From: Streptomyces koelreuteriae
GTDB lineage: Bacteria > Actinomycetota > Actinomycetes > Streptomycetales > Streptomycetaceae
NCBI RefSeq assembly: GCF_018604545.1
Contig: NZ_CP075896.1
Location: forward strand, 7,130,001-7,194,000
Direction: 5' to 3'
DNA length: 64,000 nt
Numbering within the stretch: the first letter of the stretch is position 1; each line of letters starts with the position of its first letter. The notes under the pieces are model-generated. The model saw only the letters and a program-made list of their open reading frames with translations. It was not told the origin of the DNA and searched no databases. Below are positions 63,877-64,000 of this stretch, piece by piece. The position numbers and the translations under genes are program-made.

Positions 63877-64000
63877 TCAGAAGGCTGCGTTGTAGATGAC
63901 GCCACCCAGCAGTCCGCCGATCAGTGGGCCGACGACGGGGATCCACGAGTACCCCCAGTCGGACGTTCCCTTGTTCGGGATCGGCAGGACGGAGTGGATG
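63877..64000 (-). CDS. glpF: Glycerol uptake facilitator, C-terminal end (partial)
   Basis: Only the last ~40 codons are in the window. Read on the minus strand they give HSVLPIPNKGTSDWGYSWIP, then PLIGGLLGGVIYNAAF, the characteristic end of GlpF-type aquaglyceroporins with their last transmembrane helix. The stop at 63877-63879 is 19 bp upstream of the glpK start, so the two form the usual glycerol uptake operon. Most of the protein, including the NPA motifs, lies beyond the window. Confidence 0.9.
   Translation of the reverse strand, partial: IHSVLPIPNKGTSDWGYSWIPVVGPLIGGLLGGVIYNAAF

Overview
The window is chromosomal DNA of a Streptomyces species. The evidence is very high G+C with almost exclusive G/C third codon positions, many GTG starts, RbpA with a sigma-R type promoter, a Ppm1/FxsA/RbpA neighbourhood like that around S. 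coelicolor SCO1421-SCO1424, a mycothiol-dependent formaldehyde dehydrogenase, and a conservon (cvn) signalling operon. I see no prophage, insertion sequence, CRISPR array, rRNA or tRNA.

Layout. 1-5.9 kb: the end of one CorC/HlyC-type protein, a second such protein, an EccA-like TPR-AAA ATPase carrying a TTA (bldA) codon, a P-loop kinase and a Tat-exported C39-type peptidase. 5.9-12.9 kb: a small membrane protein, a TetR regulator, a secreted GH18 chitinase behind a chi/dre-type operator, an acyl-CoA dehydrogenase, small conserved proteins, an Lrp regulator and an amidohydrolase. 12.9-18.5 kb: ppm1, fxsA, rbpA, an Atg22-like MFS protein, and a GDPD/YczE pair divergent from a MocR regulator. 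20.2-27.9 kb: a membrane ATPase-like protein whose P-loop lacks lysine, a 64-aa membrane protein, ankyrin and HEAT-repeat proteins, then an overlapping two-glycosyltransferase/SGNH-hydrolase operon. 27.9-33.1 kb: a 5-oxoproline module (MFS, ycsI-like, pxpA, pxpB, pxpC) with a divergent GntR regulator and a matching operator.

33.2-40.4 kb: a three-gene operon coding for a 508-aa kleisin-like protein, a 293-aa KITE-like protein and a 1545-aa SMC-like coiled-coil ATPase. It has the order of mukF-mukE-mukB but no neighbouring JetD-type nuclease, and the ATPase has unusual Walker motifs. This is my best candidate for an undescribed system.

40.4-53.0 kb: a choline/glycine-betaine catabolic locus. 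One strand encodes mycothiol formaldehyde dehydrogenase, a dimethylglycine dehydrogenase-like protein, a Rieske oxygenase, an aldehyde dehydrogenase, an APC permease and a choline dehydrogenase-like flavoprotein. An IclR regulator stands before them, and a divergent Rieske ferredoxin and reductase probably feed the oxygenase. The inferred route is choline to betaine aldehyde to betaine to dimethylglycine, with released formaldehyde oxidised through mycothiol.

53.1-64 kb: a small membrane protein, then a conservon (nitrate-sensor-like kinase, roadblock protein, DUF742 protein, GTPase). A 1216-aa fused 5-oxoprolinase/hydantoinase gene sits between the third and fourth conservon genes. The window ends with glpK and the end of glpF on the opposite strand.
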